Of a DNA stretch of 26,258 nucleotides, positions 13,585 through 20,503 are shown one piece after another. Position numbers and translations under genes: made by a program. The notes under the pieces were generated by a model. The model saw only the letters and a program-made list of their open reading frames with translations, made no database searches and was not told where the DNA came from. The DNA is from an uncultured Hungatella sp. (GTDB taxonomy: Bacteria; Bacillota; Clostridia; Lachnospirales; Lachnospiraceae): contig CAJUEJ010000045.1 of the NCBI GenBank assembly GCA_910585435.1, positions 1 through 26,258 on the forward strand, read 5' to 3'. How positions within the stretch are numbered: position 1 is the stretch's first letter; each line of letters opens with the position of its first letter.

Positions 13585-14523
13585 ATGAATGAAATGGAAA
13601 TGGTGGCAGTACATAAATGTTTTTTGACATATCCTATAAAAAAATTTGAGAATATAATTGACAATAACATCATTTCAGTTAAAACGAGAAATGATACTAT
13701 TCTAATGCATATCAAGAGCCGCAAAGGAAGAAAAAAGTTATCTTCTTTTGGCTTTCAGGTTATGGAAATATTCTTTTTGTATTTGGGAGCTTTTCCTAAA
13801 TTGCAGTCTGTTACTTTAAATGGAGACGAGCAGGATATTGAAGAATATGTCGATAAGTTTATGACATATCATTATTTTGTGAGAAATGATTTGCAGATAT
13901 GTAAAATTAATGCGGGAAATTTGAATGACGCGGTTTTTCAAAATTATCAACGGCTTAATCATTTGCCAATTTATTCAATGGAGTACATTTTTTCAGAGGC
14001 ATATAAGAAAGTTAATATAACTCACAAAATTACTTTATTGACCCATGTTATTGAAGGAGTTACTTCACAAAAATATTATAAAGAACGTGTGGAGGATATT
14101 TTTAAAGAGTTTTTTAGGTTACATAGAAAATATGGATGTGGGGTTTTGAATTTGCTGAATAAGAATAGAAAAGCATTTGTCAATGTATTTGTTGATACGA
14201 GACATTGGTATTCTCATTTCTTAAAAGAAAGTGAGAGAACTGATAGAATGACAAGTGGAACAGAGATGGTAATATATTTTGAAATTTTATACTACTCTAT
14301 TCGATTGTTCTTAATCAGTAAGTTAGGCAGTACAGTATGTGAAGATACAGTACAGGAATATTTGTATTCTATACATGATTGGATATTGGAAATAAAATAC
14401 GGAAAAGACGAACCTTTGAAATCTAAGGTATACCAGTCTAGTAAAAAGTGGAAAGAAGTACAGCATGAAATAGAAGAACTTTCAAAAAGAGCAGCAGAAG
14501 AAATCGAAGGATATTCGATATGA
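13585..14523 (+). CDS. HEPN-type protein, possible ApeA-like RNase (defence candidate)
   Basis: 312 residues from ATG 13585, with GAGAGG about 11 bases upstream. The gene is visibly richer in A+T than its neighbours and has long Lys, Ile, Asn and Tyr runs, so it looks recently acquired. The N-terminal half has no known motif. The C-terminal half is helical, and VDTRHWYSHF at residues 203-212 contains Arg206 and His211 in the R-x4-H spacing of HEPN RNases. The flanking VFVDTR and YSH pattern resembles the Apea-like HEPN subtype, whose usual form is TRN followed by H. ApeA-type proteins kill or arrest phage-infected cells by cleaving RNA. The match is by eye, so the family is likely but not proven. 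No antitoxin or sensor gene is obvious; the small gene at 14555 is the only close neighbour. Confidence 0.65.
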   Translation: MNEMEMVAVHKCFLTYPIKKFENIIDNNIISVKTRNDTILMHIKSRKGRKKLSSFGFQVMEIFFLYLGAFPKLQSVTLNGDEQDIEEYVDKFMTYHYFVRNDLQICKINAGNLNDAVFQNYQRLNHLPIYSMEYIFSEAYKKVNITHKITLLTHVIEGVTSQKYYKERVEDIFKEFFRLHRKYGCGVLNLLNKNRKAFVNVFVDTRHWYSHFLKESERTDRMTSGTEMVIYFEILYYSIRLFLISKLGSTVCEDTVQEYLYSIHDWILEIKYGKDEPLKSKVYQSSKKWKEVQHEIEELSKRAAEEIEGYSI

Positions 14524-14554
14524 GATATTGATTATGGAAAGGAGTGTTATCGCT

Positions 14555-14782
14555 ATGTTGTATCAATTAGATGAAAAACAGATTCTGCTTGATTATATTG
14601 AATTGGAGAGATATGAGGCGGTAAAGGAAGGAGAAACAAAGGTTGCTATCAGAATGTTAAAAGATGGACGCCTTTCTATTGAGGAAGCTGCAGAATGTTT
14701 TTCCGCATTGACAATAAAAGATTTGAAGAAAATCCAGGAAGAAATACTGCAGTCATCAGAGCAGGAAGCACAGGCAGATTAA
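14555..14782 (+). CDS. Small helical protein resembling an Rpn C-terminal fragment
   Basis: 75 residues from ATG 14555, ten bases behind AAAGGAG (14538-14544); an in-frame ATG at 14534 and a TTG at 14528 lie upstream of that site. It is acidic and helical: a dimer-like first helix (KQILLDYIELERYEAVKEG) and a second part KVAIRMLKDGRLSIEEAAEC that resembles the C-terminal tail of Rpn / PD-(D/E)XK transposase-like proteins, which ends in repeats of this kind with a small HTH. It lacks any nuclease core, so it could be the remnant of a second Rpn gene or a small partner of the HEPN protein 31 bases upstream. It ends the accessory island; promoter B begins 13 bases later. Confidence 0.6.
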   Translation: MLYQLDEKQILLDYIELERYEAVKEGETKVAIRMLKDGRLSIEEAAECFSALTIKDLKKIQEEILQSSEQEAQAD

Positions 14783-14795
14783 ATTTTTTCTTTCA

Positions 14796-14806
14796 TTGAC
14801 GGTCAA
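14796..14806. promoter_or_regulatory. Dyad TTGAC-n-GTCAA at promoter B, candidate operator
   Basis: TTGACGGTCAA overlaps the -35 of promoter B. A near copy, TTGACCGTCA, lies at 14992-15001 just before the ribosome site of the next gene. The wider TGACGGTCAA (14797-14806) is the exact reverse complement of 14992-15001. A repressor could bind both sites; this is inference. Confidence 0.35.
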
Positions 14807-14824
14807 ACCGATATCTGTTATAAT
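14796..14824 (+). promoter_or_regulatory. Promoter B, strong vegetative sigma type
   Basis: TTGACG at 14796-14801, a 17-base spacer, and TATAAT at 14819-14824 preceded by TGT (extended -10). The -35 lies inside the dyad TTGACGGTCAA. It drives leader B and the recombination module starting at 15023. Confidence 0.85.
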
Positions 14825-14826
14825 CC

Positions 14827-14921
14827 ATATATCAGTATCCAGTTTGTATCCGTACAGACACAGTTTAACAGGTAAATTCACAGTGTCATTTGCATGAAAT
14901 ATTGCAGATGGCACTTTTTTT
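14827..14921 (+). ncRNA. Leader RNA B / possible short RNA ending at a terminator
   Basis: Second copy of leader A. It starts ATATATCAGTATC just behind promoter B, shares CAGGT, AGTGTCA and TGGCACTTTTTTTGTT in the same order, and ends at the terminator 14882-14921. The middle part differs between copies. It could be a short RNA of about 95 nt or a leader with attenuation. Confidence 0.55.
14882..14921 (+). terminator. Intrinsic terminator of leader B
   Basis: AGTGTCA (14882-14888) pairs with TGGCACT (14909-14915), with an inner TTGCA/TGCAG stem (14890-14894 with 14903-14907), followed by seven T residues. Confidence 0.7.
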
Positions 14922-14947
14922 GTTTCTACAATTCAATATTGGACAAT

Positions 14948-14974
14948 AAGCCAGCGGTTGTTTCGCTGGCTTTT
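14948..14974 (+). terminator. Second intrinsic terminator before the 380-residue gene
   Basis: AAGCCAGCG (14948-14956) pairs perfectly with CGCTGGCTT (14964-14972) around a seven-base loop, then TTTT. Together with the leader B terminator it makes a tandem block between promoter B and the recombination module. Confidence 0.75.
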
Positions 14975-15022
14975 GTTATAGAACTGGGCGGTTGACCGTC
15001 AGAAAGAAAGGAGAGATGCGTA

Positions 15023-16165
15023 ATGCAGAATGTATGCAAAGACAGTTACTTTACAACCTTTGGTTCCTATGAGCAGATGCTTGATTACCACAGGAACCAG
15101 TCAGCAAACAGCAGGTGGCAGCGGTGTAAGGTCAGTGACCTTGAAGTGTCGCCCTTAGACCGGGGTTCTTCCCTTGTGGGGAAGCTGGGGCTGTTTGCAC
15201 CAGGAATCAGTCAGGAAGCCGTGGAGGATACGGCAGACAACTTAGGGCTTGCCATGATGGTAGATCATCAGTATTACCCCATCCGGGGGACAGCCTACAA
15301 AAGCCTGCTTGACCGGGCAAAAATCGGTGGAACGGCACTTCCCAAACTGAGCCGGACAGCTCTGGCGGATGTGCTCAATGCCTGCCTTCGCTTATACCAT
15401 GCGGAGGCTCTTTTGCTTCTCAGGGATGAAAAAGTGGCAGCGGTACACTCCGGGGATGAGACGGATTATTCCGTGCTTCCCGTAGATGAACTGCTTGTGG
15501 CGCTGCAGAAAAAACTGGATGAAAGGTTTTCAGGCAACGAGTTTGAGGGTGGTTACTGTGACCATTCCCTCGTGAGTGCGTCATGGAGCATGCCGGGCCA
15601 GAAAGAAGAACTGCTGGAGGGTTACAAAAAGACACTGGAGGAGCAGGGGCAGAAAGCTGTGGCAGCAAAACTGATGCCGGGCATCCGTTTTATTACTTCG
15701 GATACTGGGGTTGCCTCTGCAAAGGTATCTGCACTTCTGGCAGGCGGGCAGTACCCGATCCATATCGGGAGCTGTATATCCGTTGACCACAGGCATAAAA
15801 AGAGCGTGGCAGATTTTGCGGATAAACTGGACCAGCTGTTTGCCCAGTTTGGGGATTCCGTGGCGAAGCTGCAGAAACTGTTAGAGATTCCACTGGATTA
15901 TCCGGTCAATGCCATGACCCGTGTGTGCAAAAAGCTGAGTATGCCAAAGAAAGCGGCAGTGGAGGCAATCGCCATGTATGAGATGGCAAGCGGGGGAGCG
16001 CCGGCAACCGCCCATGATGTATTCATGGCAATGCAGGAAATCCCTTATATCCTCAAAACACAGAACACGCCACAGGCAAAGATGCTTACGGTGGAAGAAA
16101 ACATGGCAAGGGCTTTGTCACCCCGCTGGAGTGAATATGACCTTGCGAAAGGAGTGGATTACTGA
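15023..16165 (+). CDS. Hypothetical element protein, 380 residues, DUF932-like in style
   Basis: ATG 15023 with AAAGGAG (15007-15013) nine bases upstream. It is soluble, with no membrane segment. The N-terminal part has a DVSPLDRG-like segment after an aromatic start, and the middle has DDETDYSVLP-like turns and a helical block LPVDELLVALQKKLDERF. A segment with ITSDTGVASAKVSALL and IHIGSCISVDHRHKKS follows, and the C-terminal helices include LPKKAAVEAIAMYE-like stretches. The order of these pieces recalls DUF932 (phage and plasmid-like) proteins, but the match is weak. The gene overlaps yqaJ-like 16165 by one base (TGATG) and is co-translated with it, so it probably belongs to the recombination module. 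Confidence 0.75.
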   Translation: MQNVCKDSYFTTFGSYEQMLDYHRNQSANSRWQRCKVSDLEVSPLDRGSSLVGKLGLFAPGISQEAVEDTADNLGLAMMVDHQYYPIRGTAYKSLLDRAKIGGTALPKLSRTALADVLNACLRLYHAEALLLLRDEKVAAVHSGDETDYSVLPVDELLVALQKKLDERFSGNEFEGGYCDHSLVSASWSMPGQKEELLEGYKKTLEEQGQKAVAAKLMPGIRFITSDTGVASAKVSALLAGGQYPIHIGSCISVDHRHKKSVADFADKLDQLFAQFGDSVAKLQKLLEIPLDYPVNAMTRVCKKLSMPKKAAVEAIAMYEMASGGAPATAHDVFMAMQEIPYILKTQNTPQAKMLTVEENMARALSPRWSEYDLAKGVDY

Positions 16166-17202
16166 TGGGAGAACCAAATATTTTAATCGACACGGCAGGC
16201 ATGGACAATGACCGCTGGCTGGAGTGCCGGATGCACGGACCACTGGGGGATATCCCCTATACGGTGGGCGGCAGTGACGTGGCAGCCATTTTCGGGGTTT
16301 CCCCGTGGACAACGCCGTTGGAACTCTGGCTCATTAAAAAGGGCAGGATCAAGCCGCCGGAAAAGAGCAATGCGAACCAGCTGCAGATGGGACATTTACT
16401 GGAGCCGATTGCAGCCTACTGGTATGAGCAGAAATCCGGCAATGTTGTAACAGAGGACACCAACCTGTACCAGCACGCAGACCACCCGTATGCCCTGGCG
16501 AATTTTGACCGCCGGTTTACCCGTGCGTCAGATGGGGAGCCGGGGATTCTGGAATGCAAAAGCTGTACCTATCATAAGGCCGGAGACTGGGCAGAGGATG
16601 CCATCCCGCTTTACTATGAGCTTCAGCTTCGTTTTTATCTGGCGGTGGCAGACGTGGATATCGGTGCCTTTTCAGCCGTATGGGGCAACAATCCGGACAA
16701 TGACCTGGCAATGCCGGAGATTGTGCGGGACAGGGCAAAGGAGGATATCATTTTTGAGAGGCTGGAGGAATGGATATGGAGTCTTGAAAATGACAAACCG
16801 CCGACGATGCAGGATGTGAAACCGAAACTGGCGCTGGAGTCGCTGGCACGTATCTATGGCAGCAGCCAGAAAAGCCTTCCTACGGTGGAGTTTTCCAGCA
16901 AATATGAGAAACCGTTGCGGAGGATTGCCATGCTGCAGGGAGAGCTGACAGCAAGGAATGCAGAAATCAAAAAACTGGAAAAGGAGATTGAAGCACACAG
17001 TGTGCGGATTGCAGAAGCAATGAAGGAACATGAGCATGGGGTTTTAACAACCACAAACGACAGACTCCTGATTGACTTCGTGACCAGAAAGACACGCAGA
17101 CCGGATTCCAAAGCACTGAAGGAAAAGTACCCGTCTGTTTATGATGAGGTGCTGAAGACTTCGGAGAGCAGGAAAGTCAAGGTAAGGATTGAGCCGGTAT
17201 AA
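16165..17202 (+). CDS. YqaJ-like viral recombinase (exonuclease)
   Basis: 345 residues. The start overlaps the previous stop (TGATG), with AAAGGAG ten bases upstream. Core motifs of the lambda-exonuclease-like YqaJ family are clear: GGSDVAAIFGVSPW (35-48), MGHLLEP with Glu80, ALANFDRRF with Asp115, ILECKS with Glu130 and Lys132, and YYELQLRFYL with Gln154. These are the metal-binding and catalytic residues of a 5'-3' double-strand exonuclease. The C-terminal third is a helical coiled coil (about 260 to 300) and a basic domain ending RKVKVRIEPV. It would resect DNA ends so that the annealase-like protein at 20500 can pair strands, as in phage exonuclease-annealase pairs. It is well placed to assist recombination of transferred DNA. 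Confidence 0.92.
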   Translation: MGEPNILIDTAGMDNDRWLECRMHGPLGDIPYTVGGSDVAAIFGVSPWTTPLELWLIKKGRIKPPEKSNANQLQMGHLLEPIAAYWYEQKSGNVVTEDTNLYQHADHPYALANFDRRFTRASDGEPGILECKSCTYHKAGDWAEDAIPLYYELQLRFYLAVADVDIGAFSAVWGNNPDNDLAMPEIVRDRAKEDIIFERLEEWIWSLENDKPPTMQDVKPKLALESLARIYGSSQKSLPTVEFSSKYEKPLRRIAMLQGELTARNAEIKKLEKEIEAHSVRIAEAMKEHEHGVLTTTNDRLLIDFVTRKTRRPDSKALKEKYPSVYDEVLKTSESRKVKVRIEPV

Positions 17203-17216
17203 AGAAATGGATGCAA

Positions 17217-17297
17217 GGGTGAAAAAGATTTTCACCCGGCAAGTTTGGACATATATGCCCAAACTTGTATGATGCACAAAAATCATGTGCGAGGAGG
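17217..17297 (+). promoter_or_regulatory. Leader RNA copy 2 (three-hairpin leader type)
   Basis: GGGTGAAAA/TTTTCACCC (17217-17225 with 17229-17237); CAAGTTTGG/CCAAACTTG (17240-17248 with 17259-17267); GCAC/GTGC (17274-17277 with 17287-17290). GAGGAGG (17291-17297) follows directly. The segment 17269-17290 can also pair ATGAT with ATCAT, which conflicts with the last hairpin. This layout recurs at 1463 and 22693. Confidence 0.65.
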
Positions 17298-17303
17298 TTA
17301 ACT

Positions 17304-17792
17304 ATGGAACAAAACAAAATGATGGAAATAGAGCAGTTTCTGGCTTATCAGTTTATGGATCAGGATGACCAGCGGAAACGGGCATATATCTGTTCGCCCC
17401 TCAGTGCAAAGACCGATGAGGAATTTGTGGGAAATATGCACCGGGCAAGAGCATATATGCACTATGCCGCAAAAGAGATGGGACTGGCAGCAAGGGCGCC
17501 TCATGCGTATCTTCCGATGCTGTTATGCGACCGCATACCTAACGAGAGGGCACTGGCACTTCAGTTCGGGCTTCGCCTGCTGGAAGAAAGTGACATCCTT
17601 CTGGTATGCGGGGACAGAATCAGTCTGGGGATGCAGGGGGAAATCCTTCATGCCATATCCATTAAAACAAGAATCTTAACATTTTCCCATCCGATGTACC
17701 TGAAGGTATGTGAGTATGTGAGAAAAGAAAATGGTGATACGGAGCTGGTAGAGTTTGATGAGAGCCGTCCGTTTATGGCAGGCAGGGAATAA
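17304..17792 (+). CDS. DUF7768-type protein, nucleoside deoxyribosyltransferase-like fold
   Basis: 162 residues from ATG 17304, directly behind GAGGAGG. The pattern KRAYICSPLSA (25-35), RARAYMHYAAKEMG, APHAYLPMLL and DRIPNERALALQFGLRLL, then ILLVCGDRISLGMQGEI, is typical of the DUF4406/DUF7768 group. These proteins have the Rossmann-like fold of nucleoside 2-deoxyribosyltransferases and occur widely on phages and mobile elements of Firmicutes. A conserved acidic Glu81 and the ISLGM loop may form a substrate site, but the reaction is not known. Leader copy 2 precedes it. It lies between the nuclease and helicase genes, so it may act in nucleotide or DNA metabolism during replication of the element. 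Confidence 0.8.
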   Translation: MEQNKMMEIEQFLAYQFMDQDDQRKRAYICSPLSAKTDEEFVGNMHRARAYMHYAAKEMGLAARAPHAYLPMLLCDRIPNERALALQFGLRLLEESDILLVCGDRISLGMQGEILHAISIKTRILTFSHPMYLKVCEYVRKENGDTELVEFDESRPFMAGRE

Positions 17793-17820
17793 ATCAAAAC
17801 ATTACGGAAAGGAGCAGGTT

Positions 17821-19995
17821 ATGGTATGTGAATTTCAAAAACTAATCTATCCGTCCAGTGTCAGCATGGCAGAGGTGGGCAGCTACATGGTTGCCCTCTA
17901 CCGTCCCTGTGAAAAGGTCGTGGATTCATCGGGAAAAGCAGTCAGGGAAGTAAAGGCAGTGGGATACTGCCTTCCCGTGGCGGCAAATCTTCGGTATGAC
18001 ATGAAAGGACACTGGAGCAGCAACCCCAGCCACGGTATCCAGTTTGAGGTGGAAAAATATGATGAGGTGATTGTGCCATCAAGAGAAGGCATTGTTGCCT
18101 ATCTGTCTTCCGGTCAGATCAAAGGAATTGGGCCGGTCATGGCAGAACGGGTATTTGATGCCTTTGGCATGGATACGCTTTCCATACTGGATAAAGAGCC
18201 GGAACGGTTACTGGAAATCCGGGGGATCAGCAGTACGAAACTGGAAAAGATAACGCAGTCTTATCTGGAAAACCGTGGAGCCAGGGATGTGGTGGCATTT
18301 CTGACACCGCATGGCATCACGGCAGGCAGGGCAGTGCAGTTTTACCGGGAGTACGGGAATAAGGCAATGGAAATCGTACAGAACCATCCATACCGTCTCT
18401 GTGAGATTGATGGCATTGGTTTCCGGACAGCAGACAGGATAGCATTAAACATGGGTGTCTCCAGACTTTCACCGGAACGTGTGGATGAAGGGATTCTCTA
18501 CACCTTAGAGGAGCAGGAGGGAAAGGGACACCTTTGTATCAGAAAAAATAAGTTCATAAAGGAGTGCATCAAAACGCTGGACACCCCGGAACTGACGGGG
18601 CAGATGATCGGTGTGAGAGCCTCCAGAATGGTATACAGCGGAAAACTGGTTCTATATCAGGATTGTGTATACCGGAAAAAGACATCGGATGCCGAGGACA
18701 GACTGGCAAAATGTGTGAAGGATATGCTGAAACAGAAACAGTCCTTTGCCATATCCGGTCTGAAGGATGAAATCGAAGCAGAAGAACAGAAACTTGGATT
18801 AACTTTCGCAGATGAGCAGAAAAGGGCTGTTGATACGGCACTTTCCCACAGCCTGTGTATTATTACGGGCGGTCCGGGAACGGGCAAGACCATGATACAG
18901 CGGGCTATACTGGATATTTACCAGAAGCTGTTTCCGGAACGGGAGATTGTCTGCTGCGCCCCGACGGGCAGGGCAGCAAGACGGATGGAACAGTCAACGG
19001 GATTTCCTTCTTCCACAGTACATAAAGCGCTGAACCTGTTTGCAGGGGAAGACGGCTGTTATGGAGACGGGGGAGAGCTGGAAGCTGACCTGATGCTGGT
19101 GGATGAAATGTCCATGCTTGATATGTATGTGGCAGACACGTTGTTTCAGGCAGTGAAGAAAGGCAGCCGGCTGGTTCTGGTCGGAGATGCGGACCAGCTG
19201 CCGTCAGTGGGGCCGGGGGCAGTTCTCGGTGAGCTGATTGCAAGCGGATGTATTCCGGTTGTCAGGCTGGACCATGTGTTCCGGCAGGCAGAAGGCAGCC
19301 GGATTGCAGAAAACGCAAAACGGATTCGGCACGGACTGGCTTCCCTGGAGTACGGGGAGGACTTTCAGATGGTGGAGTCTGCGGACTTAAAGGAATCTGC
19401 CAGACTGATTCAGGAATTGTACCTTCAGGAAGTTGCCAAAAACGGGGTAGACCACGTGGCATTGTTATCTCCCTATCGGCAGAAAACGGAAACAGGAGTC
19501 AATGCCCTGAACGAACTGATCCAGAAGGCTGTCAATCCCGGCAGGGAAGCAGTGGCGGAGGCTGTCAGCGGAAAGCGGAAATTTCGGAGCGGCGATAAAG
19601 TCATGCAGGTAAAGAACCGGGATGATGTCAGCAATGGGGACATCGGTTATATCCAGAGGATCACAAAGCAGGGAGGTGACACGGAAATCCAGATTGATTT
19701 CGGGGAAGGCAGGCTCAAAGATTTTGATGCCGGTGAGCTGGAACTGCTGGATTTAGGTTACGCCACTACGATACATAAGTCGCAGGGGTCGGAATACCAG
19801 ACCGTCATTATAAATATACAGAAAGCCCACTACATCATGCTGAACCGGCCGCTGATTTATACAGCCGTGACCAGGGGAAAGAAAAAAGTGATACTGGTGG
19901 GTGAAAAAAGGGCGCTGTATATGGCAGTCAAACGGACAGAAACAGAAAAGCGGGGTACCAATCTGGCAGCCCGCATCCGGGAATATATGAAATAA
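17821..19995 (+). CDS. recD2: RecD2-like superfamily 1B DNA helicase
   Basis: 724 residues from ATG 17821, six bases behind AAAGGAG (17808-17814). The N-terminal half has helix-hairpin-helix-type repeats (IKGIGPVMAERV, LLEIRGISSTKLEKI, CEIDGIGFRTADRI), as in RecD2. The motor follows: Walker A GGPGTGKT at 350-357, motif Ic-like APTGRAARRM, Walker B LMLVDEMSML with Asp428 and Glu429, motif III VGDADQLPSVGPG, a later YRQKTETGVNALN region, and motif V/VI ATTIHKSQGSEY and YTAVTRGKK. RecD2 proteins unwind DNA 5'-3' without RecBC. Here it would support replication or repair of the element with the nuclease and annealase neighbours. Length and motif order fit RecD2 (700 to 800 residues). Confidence 0.93.
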   Translation: MVCEFQKLIYPSSVSMAEVGSYMVALYRPCEKVVDSSGKAVREVKAVGYCLPVAANLRYDMKGHWSSNPSHGIQFEVEKYDEVIVPSREGIVAYLSSGQIKGIGPVMAERVFDAFGMDTLSILDKEPERLLEIRGISSTKLEKITQSYLENRGARDVVAFLTPHGITAGRAVQFYREYGNKAMEIVQNHPYRLCEIDGIGFRTADRIALNMGVSRLSPERVDEGILYTLEEQEGKGHLCIRKNKFIKECIKTLDTPELTGQMIGVRASRMVYSGKLVLYQDCVYRKKTSDAEDRLAKCVKDMLKQKQSFAISGLKDEIEAEEQKLGLTFADEQKRAVDTALSHSLCIITGGPGTGKTMIQRAILDIYQKLFPEREIVCCAPTGRAARRMEQSTGFPSSTVHKALNLFAGEDGCYGDGGELEADLMLVDEMSMLDMYVADTLFQAVKKGSRLVLVGDADQLPSVGPGAVLGELIASGCIPVVRLDHVFRQAEGSRIAENAKRIRHGLASLEYGEDFQMVESADLKESARLIQELYLQEVAKNGVDHVALLSPYRQKTETGVNALNELIQKAVNPGREAVAEAVSGKRKFRSGDKVMQVKNRDDVSNGDIGYIQRITKQGGDTEIQIDFGEGRLKDFDAGELELLDLGYATTIHKSQGSEYQTVIINIQKAHYIMLNRPLIYTAVTRGKKKVILVGEKRALYMAVKRTETEKRGTNLAARIREYMK

Positions 19996-20003
19996 GCAGA
20001 GCC

Positions 20004-20025
20004 GGGGCAGACAGCACTGCCCCGC
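20004..20025 (+). promoter_or_regulatory. GC-rich hairpin abutting a ribosome site
   Basis: CGGGGCAG (about 20003-20010) pairs with CTGCCCCG (about 20017-20024) around a six-base loop; the ribosome site AGAAAGGAG begins directly after. There is no T-run, so it is more likely an RNA stability or translation element than a terminator. Confidence 0.45.
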
Positions 20026-20041
20026 AGAAAGGAGACTTACG

Positions 20042-20503
20042 ATGGCAACTATTTTAGAGCAGTACCAGAAAAAAAGTGAGGATTACCGCTCACAGATGAC
20101 AGCAGGCAGCTTCCCTCCGGATGAGCTTATGGCTCTCCAGGAGATGAATTACCGGATGTGCGTGCTGGAAACATTCCAGTCCATGTTGCGGGTCACTCCC
20201 ATGACAACGGAACTTCAGGTAATAGCAAAGCATTTCCAGATTATTTCCTGCTATATGGAACTTCTCCTGAAAGAGCGGAAATTTGGACCGAAGATGGATG
20301 AAACGCAGAGACAGAAACGGGACACAGCGCTGGCATCGCTGGGAAACGTGGTCAGGGACGGAAAGGAACGCTTCATGAGCTTTACCGCACCGAACCCGGA
20401 CAGTTACAAAAAGTGCATCGGGAAATACTGCAATGCCGTACTTCCCATGTGGATGCAGTACCGTGAAACCTATATCAGTTTACAAGGAGGACAGGGCTTA
20501 TGA
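20042..20503 (+). CDS. Hypothetical helical protein, 153 residues
   Basis: ATG 20042 behind AGAAAGGAG. It is all-helical and amphipathic: KSEDYRSQMTAG, PDELMALQEMNYRMCVLE, IAKHFQIISCYMELLLKER and later KKCIGKYCNAVLPMWMQYRE. Nothing in it points to an enzyme. Its stop overlaps the start of the annealase-like gene (ATGA at 20500-20503), so the two are translationally coupled and it may be a partner of that protein or a small DNA-binding accessory. No family is recognised. Confidence 0.75.
   Translation: MATILEQYQKKSEDYRSQMTAGSFPPDELMALQEMNYRMCVLETFQSMLRVTPMTTELQVIAKHFQIISCYMELLLKERKFGPKMDETQRQKRDTALASLGNVVRDGKERFMSFTAPNPDSYKKCIGKYCNAVLPMWMQYRETYISLQGGQGL

Noticed and set aside
14797..15001. 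Inverted repeat ends of a small insertion element (MITE)
   Set aside because: The interval is a promoter, leader and terminator set with a clear relative at 1775-1894 that lacks such ends; no target duplication is seen.
17269..17290. H-type pseudoknot in leader copy 2
   Set aside because: Both connecting loops would be zero bases, so the two stems cannot coexist sterically; treated as alternative pairings.
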